Positions 53,326 to 63,033 are shown, counted from the first letter of the stretch. The stretch: DNA of 64,000 bases from CAWJMN01 sp963844055 (GCA_963844055.1 CAWJMN010000001.1:1-64000); one strand, 5' to 3'. A program made the numbers and translations. Notes: generated by a model not told the origin, from the sequence alone.

Positions 53326-54240
53326 TTAAGACGACTTGCGTTTGCGCATCGTAGCAGCCTTCGTGGTGGTGGCAGCTTCTTTGAGCCGCTCTTTGGCGAT
53401 GGCGACATACTCGCTAGAGCAGTCGATTCCCAAGTAGCTGTGCCCCAGGCGTTTGGCAACCAGGGCGGTTGTTCCACTTCCCGAGAATGGATCTAGCACC
53501 ACGCCGTTGGCAGGGCAGCCAGCCTTCAGGCAGGTTTCTACCAGCGACTCGGGAAAGACGGCAAAGTGCGCCTTACGAAATTTCGAAAGGCTAATCGACC
53601 AGACTGTACGCTTGTTGCGCCCCAGCGGATGAAAGGCTTGATCCCAGCGGCCATCATGCAGGTTGTTATCGCCGCTGTTCTTGCCCGCCTCAGGAGTTCC
53701 CCCACGCTTGCCAAAATGGCCACGCCCCCCCTTCATTTGGCTCTTCTCGCTGAAGGTGACGTGTGGCTCACGAACGGCGTCGGCATCGTAGAAGTAGTCG
53801 GGCGAGCGCGTGAAGAAAAAGATGTATTCATGATCGGTGGTGGGGCGTGTCTTGATCGAGCTAGGCATGGCGTTAGGCTTGTGCCAGATGCAGTCGCTCC
53901 GCAAGATCCAGCCAGCATCGATTAACGCCAACGCCACTCGCCAAGGCATGCCAAGCTGTGCGCCGTTTTGATATTTGTCACCTAGGACCAGCCAGAGGCT
54001 GCCGCTGGAGCGCAAGACGCGTTGGCATTGGGCAAAGATGTTGATCAGCCGATCGATGTATTCCTGTGGCTTGGTTTCGAGCCCTACTTGCAGCTTTTCA
54101 CCAGCGTAGTCGCGCTGTTGAAAATAGGGGGGGCTGGTCACAATGCAGTCGACCGCCTGGTCGGGCCAGGTGCGCAGGACCTTTTCGGCATCCCCCACAT
54201 AGAACTGATTCAGCTGAAATCCGGCCATATCGTCAAGCAA
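53326..54240 (-). CDS. Orphan DNA methyltransferase (beta-class, TSPPY type)
   Basis: A 304-residue methyltransferase. Motif IV 'TSPPY' is at 35-39 and motif I 'DPFSGSGTT' at 250-258, so motif IV precedes motif I, the beta-class order. TSPPY is most typical of N4-cytosine enzymes, though some N6-adenine methylases share it. The target-recognition region lies between, rich in Lys/Arg/Gly. The C-terminus is basic. No restriction endonuclease or other R-M gene is adjacent, so it is probably a solitary epigenetic methylase or a remnant of a system. The start at 54240 could also be the Met four codons later. Confidence 0.85.
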   Translation of the reverse strand: MLDDMAGFQLNQFYVGDAEKVLRTWPDQAVDCIVTSPPYFQQRDYAGEKLQVGLETKPQEYIDRLINIFAQCQRVLRSSGSLWLVLGDKYQNGAQLGMPWRVALALIDAGWILRSDCIWHKPNAMPSSIKTRPTTDHEYIFFFTRSPDYFYDADAVREPHVTFSEKSQMKGGRGHFGKRGGTPEAGKNSGDNNLHDGRWDQAFHPLGRNKRTVWSISLSKFRKAHFAVFPESLVETCLKAGCPANGVVLDPFSGSGTTALVAKRLGHSYLGIDCSSEYVAIAKERLKEAATTTKAATMRKRKSS

Positions 54241-54455
54241 TCCCTGCCTTAAAAGGTTCGATGGTTATGCAGATTGTAGCGTTTATTTCCGGTTTGTTCT
54301 GGCCGGAGCGGCCTAGGAGGGAACTTGGCGCTTTTCCTGGGGACCGTGGGCGGTTTATGCTGGAGTGGGGACTAAATCAGCGTCCGGCATTGCCGGGCCC
54401 TTCGAATTGAAGGAAGGCAAGGGTCCTGAAGTAGGCCGTGTCGAGGAGCGATTAC

Positions 54456-55439
54456 ATGTTCAAGGCTTGGAATTTGTGTCGGTTTGGCGCGATGCTGATG
54501 GTGCTTGGTCTATGCCATGTGGCACAGGCCCAGTTTGGTGAAGAGGTTGGCAAGAACGAAACCGGTGGCATCAGCGGCGGAACATTGGGCCCTTCCCAGA
54601 CGCGGACGTTTCGCGTCGGCGTGACTGTAACCGCCAAGAGCGGCCCTTGCGATGGAATCGTGGCCACGATTCCCGTTCCGGTGAACTGGACCGAACAGCA
54701 AGTAAAAGTCTCGGCCGAAGATATTGCCCCCACCGCGAAAGTGACCTTCCGCCCTGGCATGAGTGGGCTCAAGCAGATGATCATCGAGATCCCGCACATC
54801 AATCCGGGCGAGATCTCCAAGGCGATCCTCACGCTGGAGATCACCAAGTCTTCGATCTTGGCACCGAGCGACACCAGCGTTTTTTCGATTCCTAAAAATC
54901 CGCCTCGTGATGTGCGGGTCCATTTAGGAACCAGCCCGAATGTGGAAAGTACGAACCCCAAGATCAAGGCGTTTGCCAAAGAGCTGATGGCCGATCAAGA
55001 AGGTGCTTGGAATCAATTGCAGGCGCTCTATAAGGGAGTGCGCGAGAAGGTCAAGCAAGAGCCAGGCAAAGAACGTCGCGGCGCGATTGGTGCATTGAAG
55101 GATGGTAAAGGAAATCGAGACGATATGACCGCCCTGTTTGTGGCGAGCTGCCGTGCGATGAAGGTTCCCGCTCGCTTTGTATGGGTAACCGATTCTTGCT
55201 ATGCCGAATTCTATCTGGAAGAAGGGAAGGGAAAGGGAGCTTGGTTCCCTGCTCAAGTCTCGGGCGACAAAGAAGAGTTTGGCTTTGTGACGGATACCCG
55301 TCCGATCTTGCAAAAGGGGGACAACTTCAAGATTCCTGAAAAGAAGGAAGTGCTGAGCTTTGTTCCCGAAACACTAACCGGGCGTGGTGGTGCACCAGCG
55401 GCCGAGTTTGTGCGTCGTTTGGAAAACAACCTGCCGTAG
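54456..55439 (+). CDS. Transglutaminase-like protein lacking the catalytic Cys and His (probable pseudoenzyme)
   Basis: A 327-residue exported protein with a signal peptide ending 'HVAQA' (about 25). A beta-rich N-terminal domain is followed by a transglutaminase-fold C-terminal domain. Compared with the next gene, the catalytic Cys of 'GDCEELT' is replaced by Arg221 ('GNRDDMT'), and the His of 'GHCYPEFYL' by Ser247 ('DSCYAEFYL'). The fold is therefore kept but the thiol-protease/transglutaminase chemistry is very probably lost. GAGGAG precedes the ATG at 54456. It is 22 bases upstream of its paralogue. Confidence 0.78.
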   Translation: MFKAWNLCRFGAMLMVLGLCHVAQAQFGEEVGKNETGGISGGTLGPSQTRTFRVGVTVTAKSGPCDGIVATIPVPVNWTEQQVKVSAEDIAPTAKVTFRPGMSGLKQMIIEIPHINPGEISKAILTLEITKSSILAPSDTSVFSIPKNPPRDVRVHLGTSPNVESTNPKIKAFAKELMADQEGAWNQLQALYKGVREKVKQEPGKERRGAIGALKDGKGNRDDMTALFVASCRAMKVPARFVWVTDSCYAEFYLEEGKGKGAWFPAQVSGDKEEFGFVTDTRPILQKGDNFKIPEKKEVLSFVPETLTGRGGAPAAEFVRRLENNLP

Positions 55440-55461
55440 TCTTCTGAAGATAAGCGTTGCC

Positions 55462-56553
55462 ATGCTGCCTACCTCTCTTCCATCATCATTGCCATGGTTG
55501 CAGCGGCGGACCGTGCTATCGGCGCTGCTGGCGGGAGTTGCCACGCGACTGATTTCGGCCCAGGAGCCATCGGAAAAGTCCAACGAAGAATCGCCCGCCC
55601 CATCAGCCATTCGCTGGGGAGATGTGGCCGTTTCGAAGTGGAAGGTGGGAGTGGTCGTCAAGGCCCAAAGCGACATGATGGGCATTCTGGCGACGACGCC
55701 GATCTTTATGGATTGGCCAGAACAGACCGTGAAGATCCTTGAGGAGGAGTCGTCTCCTCAGGTGAAGAAGATCAGCTATCGCGTGCTGGACAATGGCGTG
55801 CGGCAGATGCTGGTGAGCATTCCCAAGCTGGAAGAAGGGGAAGAGGCGAGCGTTTTCCTCACGTTTGAAATCACCAAACGCTTGATCGAAGGTCCCGAAG
55901 AGACCGCAGGGCTTGTCATTCCCAAGAAGGCCAGTAAGGAGCTGACCAAGTACCTAGGGCCGAGCCCCTACATTGAAATCGCAGACGCCAAAATCAAACA
56001 AGCATCGGCGACTATCTCTACTGATCAGGAAGAAGCATGGCAGCAGGTCGAGTCAATCTTTGACTGGGTGCGAGAGAATGTGCGTTATCAGTTTGCCACG
56101 GAGATCAAACCAGCGCCGGTTGCTCTGCGCGATAAAGTAGGAGACTGCGAAGAGCTGACCAGCCTGTTCATCGCCTTTTGCCGGCTGCACAAGATTCCCG
56201 CCCGGGCTGTCTGGGTGCCTGGCCATTGCTATCCGGAATTCTATCTGCAAGATGCCGCAGGGAACGGGCACTGGTATCCGTGCCAAGCGGCCGGGGCGGC
56301 CCACGACTTTGGCCGGATGCCCGAGATTCGCCCGATCTTGCAAAAGGGGGACAACTTTAAGGTCCCCGAAGAGGCCAAGCCGCAGCGGTATGTGAAGCAG
56401 TTTTTAAAGGCGGCCAGCAGCCAAGCCAATCCCAACGTGAAATTCCTCTTGCAACAGGTCGGACCTACTTTGCTTTATCCGCAAGGAGGAGGCAAGCCCG
56501 TCGAGCGTGACGCAAATACGCGGGCCGATGGGCTGGAGGATAGCGAGAAGTAG
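55462..56553 (+). CDS. Transglutaminase-like protein with intact catalytic residues
   Basis: A 363-residue paralogue of the preceding gene. An RR-containing signal ('LQRRTVLSALLAGVATRLISAQ', possible Tat export) leads to a beta-rich domain and then the transglutaminase core with Cys229 ('VGDCEELTSLF') and His255 ('GHCYPEFYLQD'). The catalytic Asp is expected about 15-20 residues further on. Such periplasmic domains cross-link or cleave peptides or are peptidase-like. The adjacent pseudoenzyme with the same architecture suggests a regulatory or assembly partner. The substrate is unknown. Confidence 0.8.
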   Translation: MLPTSLPSSLPWLQRRTVLSALLAGVATRLISAQEPSEKSNEESPAPSAIRWGDVAVSKWKVGVVVKAQSDMMGILATTPIFMDWPEQTVKILEEESSPQVKKISYRVLDNGVRQMLVSIPKLEEGEEASVFLTFEITKRLIEGPEETAGLVIPKKASKELTKYLGPSPYIEIADAKIKQASATISTDQEEAWQQVESIFDWVRENVRYQFATEIKPAPVALRDKVGDCEELTSLFIAFCRLHKIPARAVWVPGHCYPEFYLQDAAGNGHWYPCQAAGAAHDFGRMPEIRPILQKGDNFKVPEEAKPQRYVKQFLKAASSQANPNVKFLLQQVGPTLLYPQGGGKPVERDANTRADGLEDSEK

Positions 56554-56921
56554 TACCGCAACTAGGCTTCAATGACAGGCCTTTTCAGAGCCGGAAGCGT
56601 CAGCGCCCGGTCATCCCCTCCTCGTGCCCTTTATTACTCGTCCGCAGCAAAGTTTTGTAGGGTGGGTTAAGTCGCAGACGAAAACCCACCAGTGCGGAAG
56701 GCCAAGACGCACGGATCCATGCAAGAAAGATTTGTACACGGAAGACACGGAAGGACACGGCCAGCAAGGAGCAGGCGAAATCGTCCGAGCAGTTCTGAAA
56801 TGCAATTTTGCCACAGAGGGCACAGAGACCACAGAGGGGGAGGCAAGAGTTGGGGCAAGACGCTGTCGAGCTAAGTGGGGACGATGGTTTGGTGTTGCAA
56901 TTGATGACCTTCCCGCGACAC
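56554..56921. repeat. Convergent intergenic gap with REP-like element and 9-base tandem repeats
   Basis: No gene in 368 bases between two convergent genes. It holds the GTAG-headed hairpin at 56657-56691, a 9-base repeat near 56736-56760 (ACACGGAAG copies), and three tandem CACAGAGGG-type units at 56812-56838. Such short repeats are often found in intergenic gaps of planctomycetes (general knowledge). Confidence 0.55.
56657..56691. repeat. GTAG-headed palindromic (REP-like) singleton
   Basis: GTAG followed by GGTGGGTT...AACCCACC arms around a 15-base loop. It shares its layout with the element at 30666-30700, and both lie between convergent genes. Confidence 0.65.
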
Positions 56922-59525
56922 CTACTTCTCGGGCTTTGGGTCTTGTACCTGCCGCGACTTCCGTAAAGCGGCAAGCAGGCTGGCAATCTCGTGATGAACA
57001 TCAGGAGTTTGGGAAATCACGAGGGATGCCGTGGGAACGTGTGCGAAATCGGGGGTCGGACCGAAGAATTCCCAGCTGTTTGGAGCGACAGTACTAAGAA
57101 TCAGTTCGGTGAGTGGCTCCGCGTTAAATTCGCTGACGCCCTCTTCCGAAAGGTCTGCAACCGGATAAACCCTGGTCCCGCAGGTGCTGCCTTCATAATC
57201 TTCAGCAGATGTGATGCGAATTGCCTCTTGGAAATAGACCGCTTTGAAGCCCTTCGATGTTCCTAGGCGATCGAGAAAAGATCGCAAGGTAATCAATTCG
57301 AAGTTGCACGTGATCTTGCTCTTGGTGATATCCAGGCCGGCGTCGCCTAGCCTTTGCTCGCAAACGTGAATATTGATGCCATATTCTTTGCGAAGGCGAT
57401 CAAGTACTTCAGAGAGGGACGCCTCGTGATAGTGAGCGGAAAGCGTTTTTTGCCAAGCCGCCTGAATCTTGGCAGATGCGGGGGTAACGGGCTCGCAAGG
57501 AATCACCGTGGGGAGGTCTTTTATGGGCTTGGCAATCACAGCAGGCTGCAGACCCTTTTTCTGATCAAGTTGCCTAGCCTCTTGAGGCATGCCCTGCAAT
57601 TCTCGCGAAAGGCGCAAAGCGGTAAAGAGTTCTATGATCTCGCGATGCGCTGCCTCCGGAAGGGTCGCGATGAGCGTTCTGGAATTGCCGTGCCTGACAA
57701 TCTCAACGGCGGGGGATGGTTCGTAGCAGTTTGGAGAAAGGCTTACGGTGATTAGTTCAATCAGGCGGTCAAAGTCCAAGTACGGGCCAATTACTTGCGG
57801 AACTTGTACAGTTCCGGGTAATAAAGGTGGGTCCGACTCCATAACAAGATCTTCCACGGGATAAACAACCGTGGTTTTGATTTCAAGGGAACTTGGTTGT
57901 GTGGTGATCGTTAGGGCCTCATTTTGGATTGTTAAACTCAAATGGTGGTCCTGCAAAATCGTGCTCAGAAACGAGCGAAGGGTTATCTCCTGCAGTTGGC
58001 AGGTGACCAGCATGGTTTTGCTGGGCTGAACTTCATCACAAATATTTTCCTCATCCACATGCAGGTTAATATCAAACTCTTTGCGGATGCGATTTAGCAC
58101 CTCGGGAAGTGGTGCCTTTGAATAGGTAGCGGTAATTGGCTTTTGTAACGCATCCAAGATCCTTTGCTCTGCCGCTGTCGGTTGATCAATGCGAAGTGCC
58201 GTCGGTATATTCGGCGAGTTTGGCTTGTCAGCGGTGGCAGGATCTGCAAGAACCTTGCGCGCCTTGCGAAGCGTGGTTAGTAGATTGCTAATTGCGGTAT
58301 GAACTTCGGAATCTTGCAGGACCACAAGGCATAAAGATTGCGAATGGAAGGCAATTCCTCCGTCACCACCCACCTCATCCCATCGATTTGGGAATAGAGA
58401 ACTTACAATTAACGTGATGAGTTCGTCTGCATCAGGAGTTTTTTCGTCCGTCTTAGAAGCTTGATGCAGCCAGTCCACCAAGTCCGCCACAGGGTAAACC
58501 GTGATGGTAGTATGCTTTGGGAATTCGAATTGGGGAGTAGATATCACGATCTTATCCCTCATGGGGATAGCCGCCAGTGACGGGCAGGCGACCTTCAAAA
58601 AGCTCTTCAGCTTTATCTCTTTCAAATGAGTTGTTACTTGGAGCGACTTCTCATCAATTTCTGCTTCAGCGAGTTGCTGATGGTCTACTTCAATCGGAAT
58701 ATCGAATTCGCGACGCAGCTCATCCAAAACCTGAGGGAGTGGTACCTTTTCAAAGATGGCATTAAAAGGCTTTTCTAATGCCGCAAGCAGCTTTGCTTCT
58801 GCTGGCGCAAGAGGTTGAACATGAATGCCCGTTGGGATTTCAGCGGATTGGGCCTGCAGGCCTTTTGCCTTGCGAAGGGCGCGAAGAAGGTCACGAACGT
58901 CTTGATGTCGCTCTTCCGTTTGGACGATTACCAAACTAGCGAGCTTCTCCGATGGAAAGTGAAACTCCATTTCCGCAGACCCACCCTGCCGACTCCAGCT
59001 CTTTGGCGCTATCGCCGATTCAATGACATCCCTCAGCGCCTGTTCGTCAGAAGCCAAGTCCGTTACTGGGTAGACAACGGTCTTGCGTGGAAAAGAAGGT
59101 GAGTCGGCCTTCACGATATTCAGAGCATCCTGCGAAATAACTGTCGTCAGGCCATGTTTGGAGAGGGAATCCCTCAAAAAGTCTCGAAGCGATGCATCCT
59201 TCTTCTGAAAATCAATCACCACCTTAGTGACATCGACACCTTCCTGCTTCAATTGCACGGGATCGAATTCGACATTGATCTTTAGCTCGCGGCGTAAGTC
59301 TTCAACCACCGTACGCAGCGGTGCTTTCTCATAATTGGTTGCAAACGGCTTTTCGAGGGCGGCCGAAATTTGTGCCTCGGCGGCTGTTAGAGAGGCGGCA
59401 GGGAAGGAATCGGGCTCCTGCGCATGAGCAAAGGCAATCGCGATCAGCCACCAAAGGCCGAGTGACAAGAGGCCGCCAAGGGATCGAAAAAGACAGGAAA
59501 GGTGGAATGCCATCGACTGTTTCAC
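56922..59525 (-). CDS. Secreted protein with four STN-like repeat units
   Basis: An 867-residue exported protein with a signal peptide ('GLWWLIAIAFAHAQ'). Four copies of a unit of about 175-195 residues (roughly 48-220, 240-423, 450-642, 681-857) each start 'ALxKPfxAxYxKAPLPEVLxxIRKEF', resembling the secretin/TonB short N-terminal (STN) fold, continue with 'VTCQLQEITLRSFL' and end with 'VYPVADL...LI..V.P.SW...LVISQT..VH..I..LL..LR'. Such units bind protein partners in secretin-type or surface complexes. The GTG at 59525 is used; the ATG at 59513 is an equal alternative. The single-unit paralogue lies 39 bases upstream on the same strand. Confidence 0.78.
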   Translation of the reverse strand: MKQSMAFHLSCLFRSLGGLLSLGLWWLIAIAFAHAQEPDSFPAASLTAAEAQISAALEKPFATNYEKAPLRTVVEDLRRELKINVEFDPVQLKQEGVDVTKVVIDFQKKDASLRDFLRDSLSKHGLTTVISQDALNIVKADSPSFPRKTVVYPVTDLASDEQALRDVIESAIAPKSWSRQGGSAEMEFHFPSEKLASLVIVQTEERHQDVRDLLRALRKAKGLQAQSAEIPTGIHVQPLAPAEAKLLAALEKPFNAIFEKVPLPQVLDELRREFDIPIEVDHQQLAEAEIDEKSLQVTTHLKEIKLKSFLKVACPSLAAIPMRDKIVISTPQFEFPKHTTITVYPVADLVDWLHQASKTDEKTPDADELITLIVSSLFPNRWDEVGGDGGIAFHSQSLCLVVLQDSEVHTAISNLLTTLRKARKVLADPATADKPNSPNIPTALRIDQPTAAEQRILDALQKPITATYSKAPLPEVLNRIRKEFDINLHVDEENICDEVQPSKTMLVTCQLQEITLRSFLSTILQDHHLSLTIQNEALTITTQPSSLEIKTTVVYPVEDLVMESDPPLLPGTVQVPQVIGPYLDFDRLIELITVSLSPNCYEPSPAVEIVRHGNSRTLIATLPEAAHREIIELFTALRLSRELQGMPQEARQLDQKKGLQPAVIAKPIKDLPTVIPCEPVTPASAKIQAAWQKTLSAHYHEASLSEVLDRLRKEYGINIHVCEQRLGDAGLDITKSKITCNFELITLRSFLDRLGTSKGFKAVYFQEAIRITSAEDYEGSTCGTRVYPVADLSEEGVSEFNAEPLTELILSTVAPNSWEFFGPTPDFAHVPTASLVISQTPDVHHEIASLLAALRKSRQVQDPKPEK

Positions 59526-59564
59526 CTATGCCTGGCAGTTGAAGTCTATTCGGGATACGTTGCA

Positions 59565-60455
59565 CTAAGGATTGCGCGAATGTAAGCCTGGGAAATGCTT
59601 ACTATCTACCTTGGCACGAGTGGCAGGCCCTCGGTGATCGCGTGCTGTCGCAGAGGTGTACCTAGTCGAGCCCGCCCCTGCTGAAATCCCGGCCGAAGAA
59701 GCGCTTCGCAAACGCGAAATGGTTGACGATGACGAACTGAGCTGTGGCGACGGCCCTGAACTTCGAATCTGCTGCACGCGTTTTGCCTCGCGAAGGGCCG
59801 CAAGGTAGTGTTCTACGGTTTTCTGTACCGGTTGAGTTTGGCTAACAACCAAGGAAAGGGAGTCACGGTCGAAGTGCAGGGAGCCAGGGCCACCCACCTC
59901 ATCCCAGCTGTTGGGAGTGATTGTCGAGGCAATGCCTTCTATAAGATTTCTTGCACTTGGAATCGCCCGCTCGCTCGCATATTTGTAGCGCTGCCACTCG
60001 ATCAAATCGGCAACTGGATACACCACTACTTCCAGTTGTCCCTCGACATGTACCGGCACACTGATGCAGATCGCCTCATTATGGCAAAAGGCCACCAGAT
60101 CAAATTCGTTCAGAATCGTCCGCAGGAACGATTCCAGCGTAACGTCTTGAAGATTGCAGGTGATGACAATCCGATCCAGCACAATTGCGCTTTCTTTTAA
60201 CTGCTTCTCCGCAATGTAGACATTCACGCCGAACTCGCGGCGAATCTCTTCCACTACTTCGAAAAGAGGCATGTCGACATAGTTCGCCGAAAAGGGCTGC
60301 TGCATCGCCCATTCCGCTTTAGCTCGGGCAGCGGAAAATGGCTGAAGCGGAATGGCCTGGGGGGCTTGGGCCAATATGGCAGGGCTAAAAAGATAGCTTG
60401 CCCCCAGCAGCACAAAAAACGCCCGAAAGCAACGGCGCAGCGAAGAGTGCGGCAT
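59565..60455 (-). CDS. Single-unit paralogue of the STN-repeat protein
   Basis: A 296-residue exported protein with signal 'LLGASYLFSPAILAQAP'. Residues about 38-225 form one unit of the same STN-like plus 'VYPVADLIEW...GSLHFDRDSLSLVVSQTQPVQKTVEHYLAALREAKRV' kind as in the downstream gene. The C-terminal 70 residues are Ser/Ala/Gly-rich and disordered-looking. The pair probably arose by duplication, with the neighbour multiplied internally. Possibly one operon with it. Function unknown beyond the fold. Confidence 0.72.
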   Translation of the reverse strand: MPHSSLRRCFRAFFVLLGASYLFSPAILAQAPQAIPLQPFSAARAKAEWAMQQPFSANYVDMPLFEVVEEIRREFGVNVYIAEKQLKESAIVLDRIVITCNLQDVTLESFLRTILNEFDLVAFCHNEAICISVPVHVEGQLEVVVYPVADLIEWQRYKYASERAIPSARNLIEGIASTITPNSWDEVGGPGSLHFDRDSLSLVVSQTQPVQKTVEHYLAALREAKRVQQIRSSGPSPQLSSSSSTISRLRSASSAGISAGAGSTRYTSATARDHRGPATRAKVDSKHFPGLHSRNP

Positions 60456-60651
60456 AGCATACTTTCATCATCTCAAGGCCCCTCCCCTTATGTTTACTAG
60501 CAATTTAGTGGAAGTGCAACTACAATCCAAAAACCACGGGGGCGTGGAACCTACAAAAAAATAAAGTGCGATCAAAGTTGCTTGGCGATCAACGTTAGCA
60601 ACCCTTTCTTAAAAGTTAACTCCTCTCCTTTTCGCTTGTTGGAGGTTTTCT

Positions 60652-62796
60652 ATGCCCCGGTTGTTTCGATCTTTGCGCCATGTGAGCGCTGTAGCGGGCT
60701 TGCTCGCATCCGCCTCTTGGGCATTTGCCGCAGATCCAGTGGCACCGCCACCTCAGCAGCAAGCTTTGCCCCTTTCGCGCGTCGTCCTCTTCAGTTCCAG
60801 TGTCGGCTTCTTTGAGCACACAGGGGAAGTGGAGGGAAACCGTCAGATTGAATTCTCGTTTAAGACGAGCGACATCAACGACCTACTGAAGAGCATGGTC
60901 GTACAGGATAACGATGGTGGAACGGTCTCCTCGGTCAATTATGGCTCACCGGAACCGCTCGAAAAAACCCTGCGTACATTCACTGTTGACCTAACCCATG
61001 GCCCCACGTTGGCCGAGATCTTTCAGCAACTTCGCGGCCAAGAGGTTCAGCTCGAAGCGACCGATGTGGTTAAAGGAAAGGTGATCGGGGTGGAGCGACG
61101 CAACATGCCCACCGGTGACAAAGAGGTTACTCAGGTAGAAGTAGTGAATCTGCGTACGGAGGATGGAGTCCGCAGCGTTCGGATCGATAGCTTGGTCCGC
61201 ACAAAAATCATGGACCCCAAAGTCGACAAAGAGTTTCAGCAGGCGCTACTGCTACTAGCCGGTGCAAGCTCAACCGACAAGAAACAAGTGAAGCTGGACT
61301 TTCAAGGGAAGGGAAAGCGGAAGGTCTCGGTGGGCTACATTCAGGAAGCCCCCGTTTGGAAAACAAGTTATCGACTCGTCTTAAAAGACGACAAGTCGCC
61401 GATGCTGCAGGGCTGGGCGATTGTTGAAAACACGACGGCCCAAGATTGGCAAAACGTCGAACTAAGCTTGGTGAGCGGCCGGCCGATTTCCTTCCAGATG
61501 GACCTTTATCAGCCGATGTTTATCACGCGGCCGTTTGCCAAGCTCCTGCAACATGCTCAACTTACTGCCCGTACGTATTCGCAAGACATGGAAAAGGTCG
61601 CCGACGTTGAAACGGCCGCCTCGGCATACGAAATATCGCCTAATGGTATGGTCGGAGGCATGGGGGGCATGGGAGGCGGCGGGGGCATGGAAGGTGGAAT
61701 CGCCGGCGCGGTTAGAAAGGCGATGATAGCCGGATATGGCGGCAAGGCCGCAGGAATCAATTTAGCGAGTGGCGTCAATGTGGTGTCCGATGCGTCCGAA
61801 GTGGGAGAGCTCTTTCGCTATGCCATCAAAGACCCGGTCACTTTGCCCCGTAATGAGTCGGCAATGCTTCCCATCGTCAATCATGAGATCAAGGCCGAAA
61901 AGGTGGCGATCTTTAATGCTTATGTGCATGCCAAGCATCCTTTGTCGGGTTTGAAGTTAACCAACACCACCGACCTGCATTGGTTGCAAGGCCCAATTAC
62001 TCTGTTTGATGGTGGTGAATATGCCGGCGACGCCCAGATCGAAGACGTTCCTCCCAAAGCTTCGCGGCTTATCAGTTATGCGCTAGATTTGGAGACCGAA
62101 GTTGTCAGCGAAACGTCAGAACTCACCGAGCAAGTAACTGCCCTTTCGGTACAGAAGGGTGGGCTGCATATGAAGAAACGGCTGACACGGCATCATACCT
62201 TCACGGTCAAGAATGCCAGTGGCAAGGCAAAACGAGTACTGATTGAACTTCCAATCGATAACTATTGGAAGGTGGCCAAGCCCAAGCCTGAAGAAACCAC
62301 GCGAGACACGTATCGCTTCGCAATCGAGGTGCCTGCTGGCAAGTCGAGCAAGCTGGTGATCGAAGAAGAACAGCCACAAGTAGAGGTCTTAGTGCTGACA
62401 GATCTTGACCCTGCCAAGCTGGAGGTGATCTTGCAGATCAAAGCAGCCTCGCCAGCGGTGCAAAAGGTCTTGAAAGAACTACTCGCCAAAAAGACAAAGG
62501 TTGTCGACTTGCAACACCAGCGCACCGCTTTGAACCAGGAGAAGGCTGCGATCATCGGTGACCAGCAACAGGTGCGAAACAACTTAGCCGCATTGCCTGA
62601 GATTAAACCGGGCGAAGTTTTGGAAGAAGCGACGAAGAAGACTCGTGATGATCTGCTTAAACGCTATTTGGGAAAGATGACCGCCTTCGAAAATACGCTG
62701 GATGAACAGCGTGAACGTGACCTGGCCTTGCAGAAGGAAGAGGCGGCTGCTGCGGCTGCCTTATCCACGTTTGAACTTAGCGCCACGGCCGAGTAG
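60652..62796 (+). CDS. Secreted DUF4139 protein
   Basis: A 714-residue exported protein with a signal peptide ending 'WAFA' (about residue 26). The N-terminal half ('LPLSRVVLFSSSVGFFEHTGEVEGNRQIEF...TSDINDLLKSMVVQDNDGG') and the DUF4139 beta-rich core are both recognised by eye. A Gly/Met-rich loop ('GGMGGMGGGGGMEGG') lies near residue 340, and a Glu/Lys-rich coiled-coil stretch near the C-terminus. Members are periplasmic or outer-membrane-associated with unknown function. The long frame is intact. It is divergent from the STN-like pair, with a 196-base shared promoter region. Confidence 0.8.
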   Translation: MPRLFRSLRHVSAVAGLLASASWAFAADPVAPPPQQQALPLSRVVLFSSSVGFFEHTGEVEGNRQIEFSFKTSDINDLLKSMVVQDNDGGTVSSVNYGSPEPLEKTLRTFTVDLTHGPTLAEIFQQLRGQEVQLEATDVVKGKVIGVERRNMPTGDKEVTQVEVVNLRTEDGVRSVRIDSLVRTKIMDPKVDKEFQQALLLLAGASSTDKKQVKLDFQGKGKRKVSVGYIQEAPVWKTSYRLVLKDDKSPMLQGWAIVENTTAQDWQNVELSLVSGRPISFQMDLYQPMFITRPFAKLLQHAQLTARTYSQDMEKVADVETAASAYEISPNGMVGGMGGMGGGGGMEGGIAGAVRKAMIAGYGGKAAGINLASGVNVVSDASEVGELFRYAIKDPVTLPRNESAMLPIVNHEIKAEKVAIFNAYVHAKHPLSGLKLTNTTDLHWLQGPITLFDGGEYAGDAQIEDVPPKASRLISYALDLETEVVSETSELTEQVTALSVQKGGLHMKKRLTRHHTFTVKNASGKAKRVLIELPIDNYWKVAKPKPEETTRDTYRFAIEVPAGKSSKLVIEEEQPQVEVLVLTDLDPAKLEVILQIKAASPAVQKVLKELLAKKTKVVDLQHQRTALNQEKAAIIGDQQQVRNNLAALPEIKPGEVLEEATKKTRDDLLKRYLGKMTAFENTLDEQRERDLALQKEEAAAAAALSTFELSATAE

Positions 62797-63033
62797 CCGT
62801 GTAGCGTCACACGGTTGGGATGACGGGCAATTGGTGGGGGTGAGGGCTGCGATGGCTCTTGCCCCCAATTCTTTGGGTTCCTGCCTGGCAAAAAACCCCG
62901 AGAATCACCGGCCAGGACTGCCGTGGTAGGGGGCTGGCAAACTTGCTAAAATCATCGGCTGGCTTGGCGTTCTGGCCAGGCCGTTCAAGGTTTGTGAACA
63001 CTCGAAACAAAACCTCCAACAAGGGAGCAAGGC

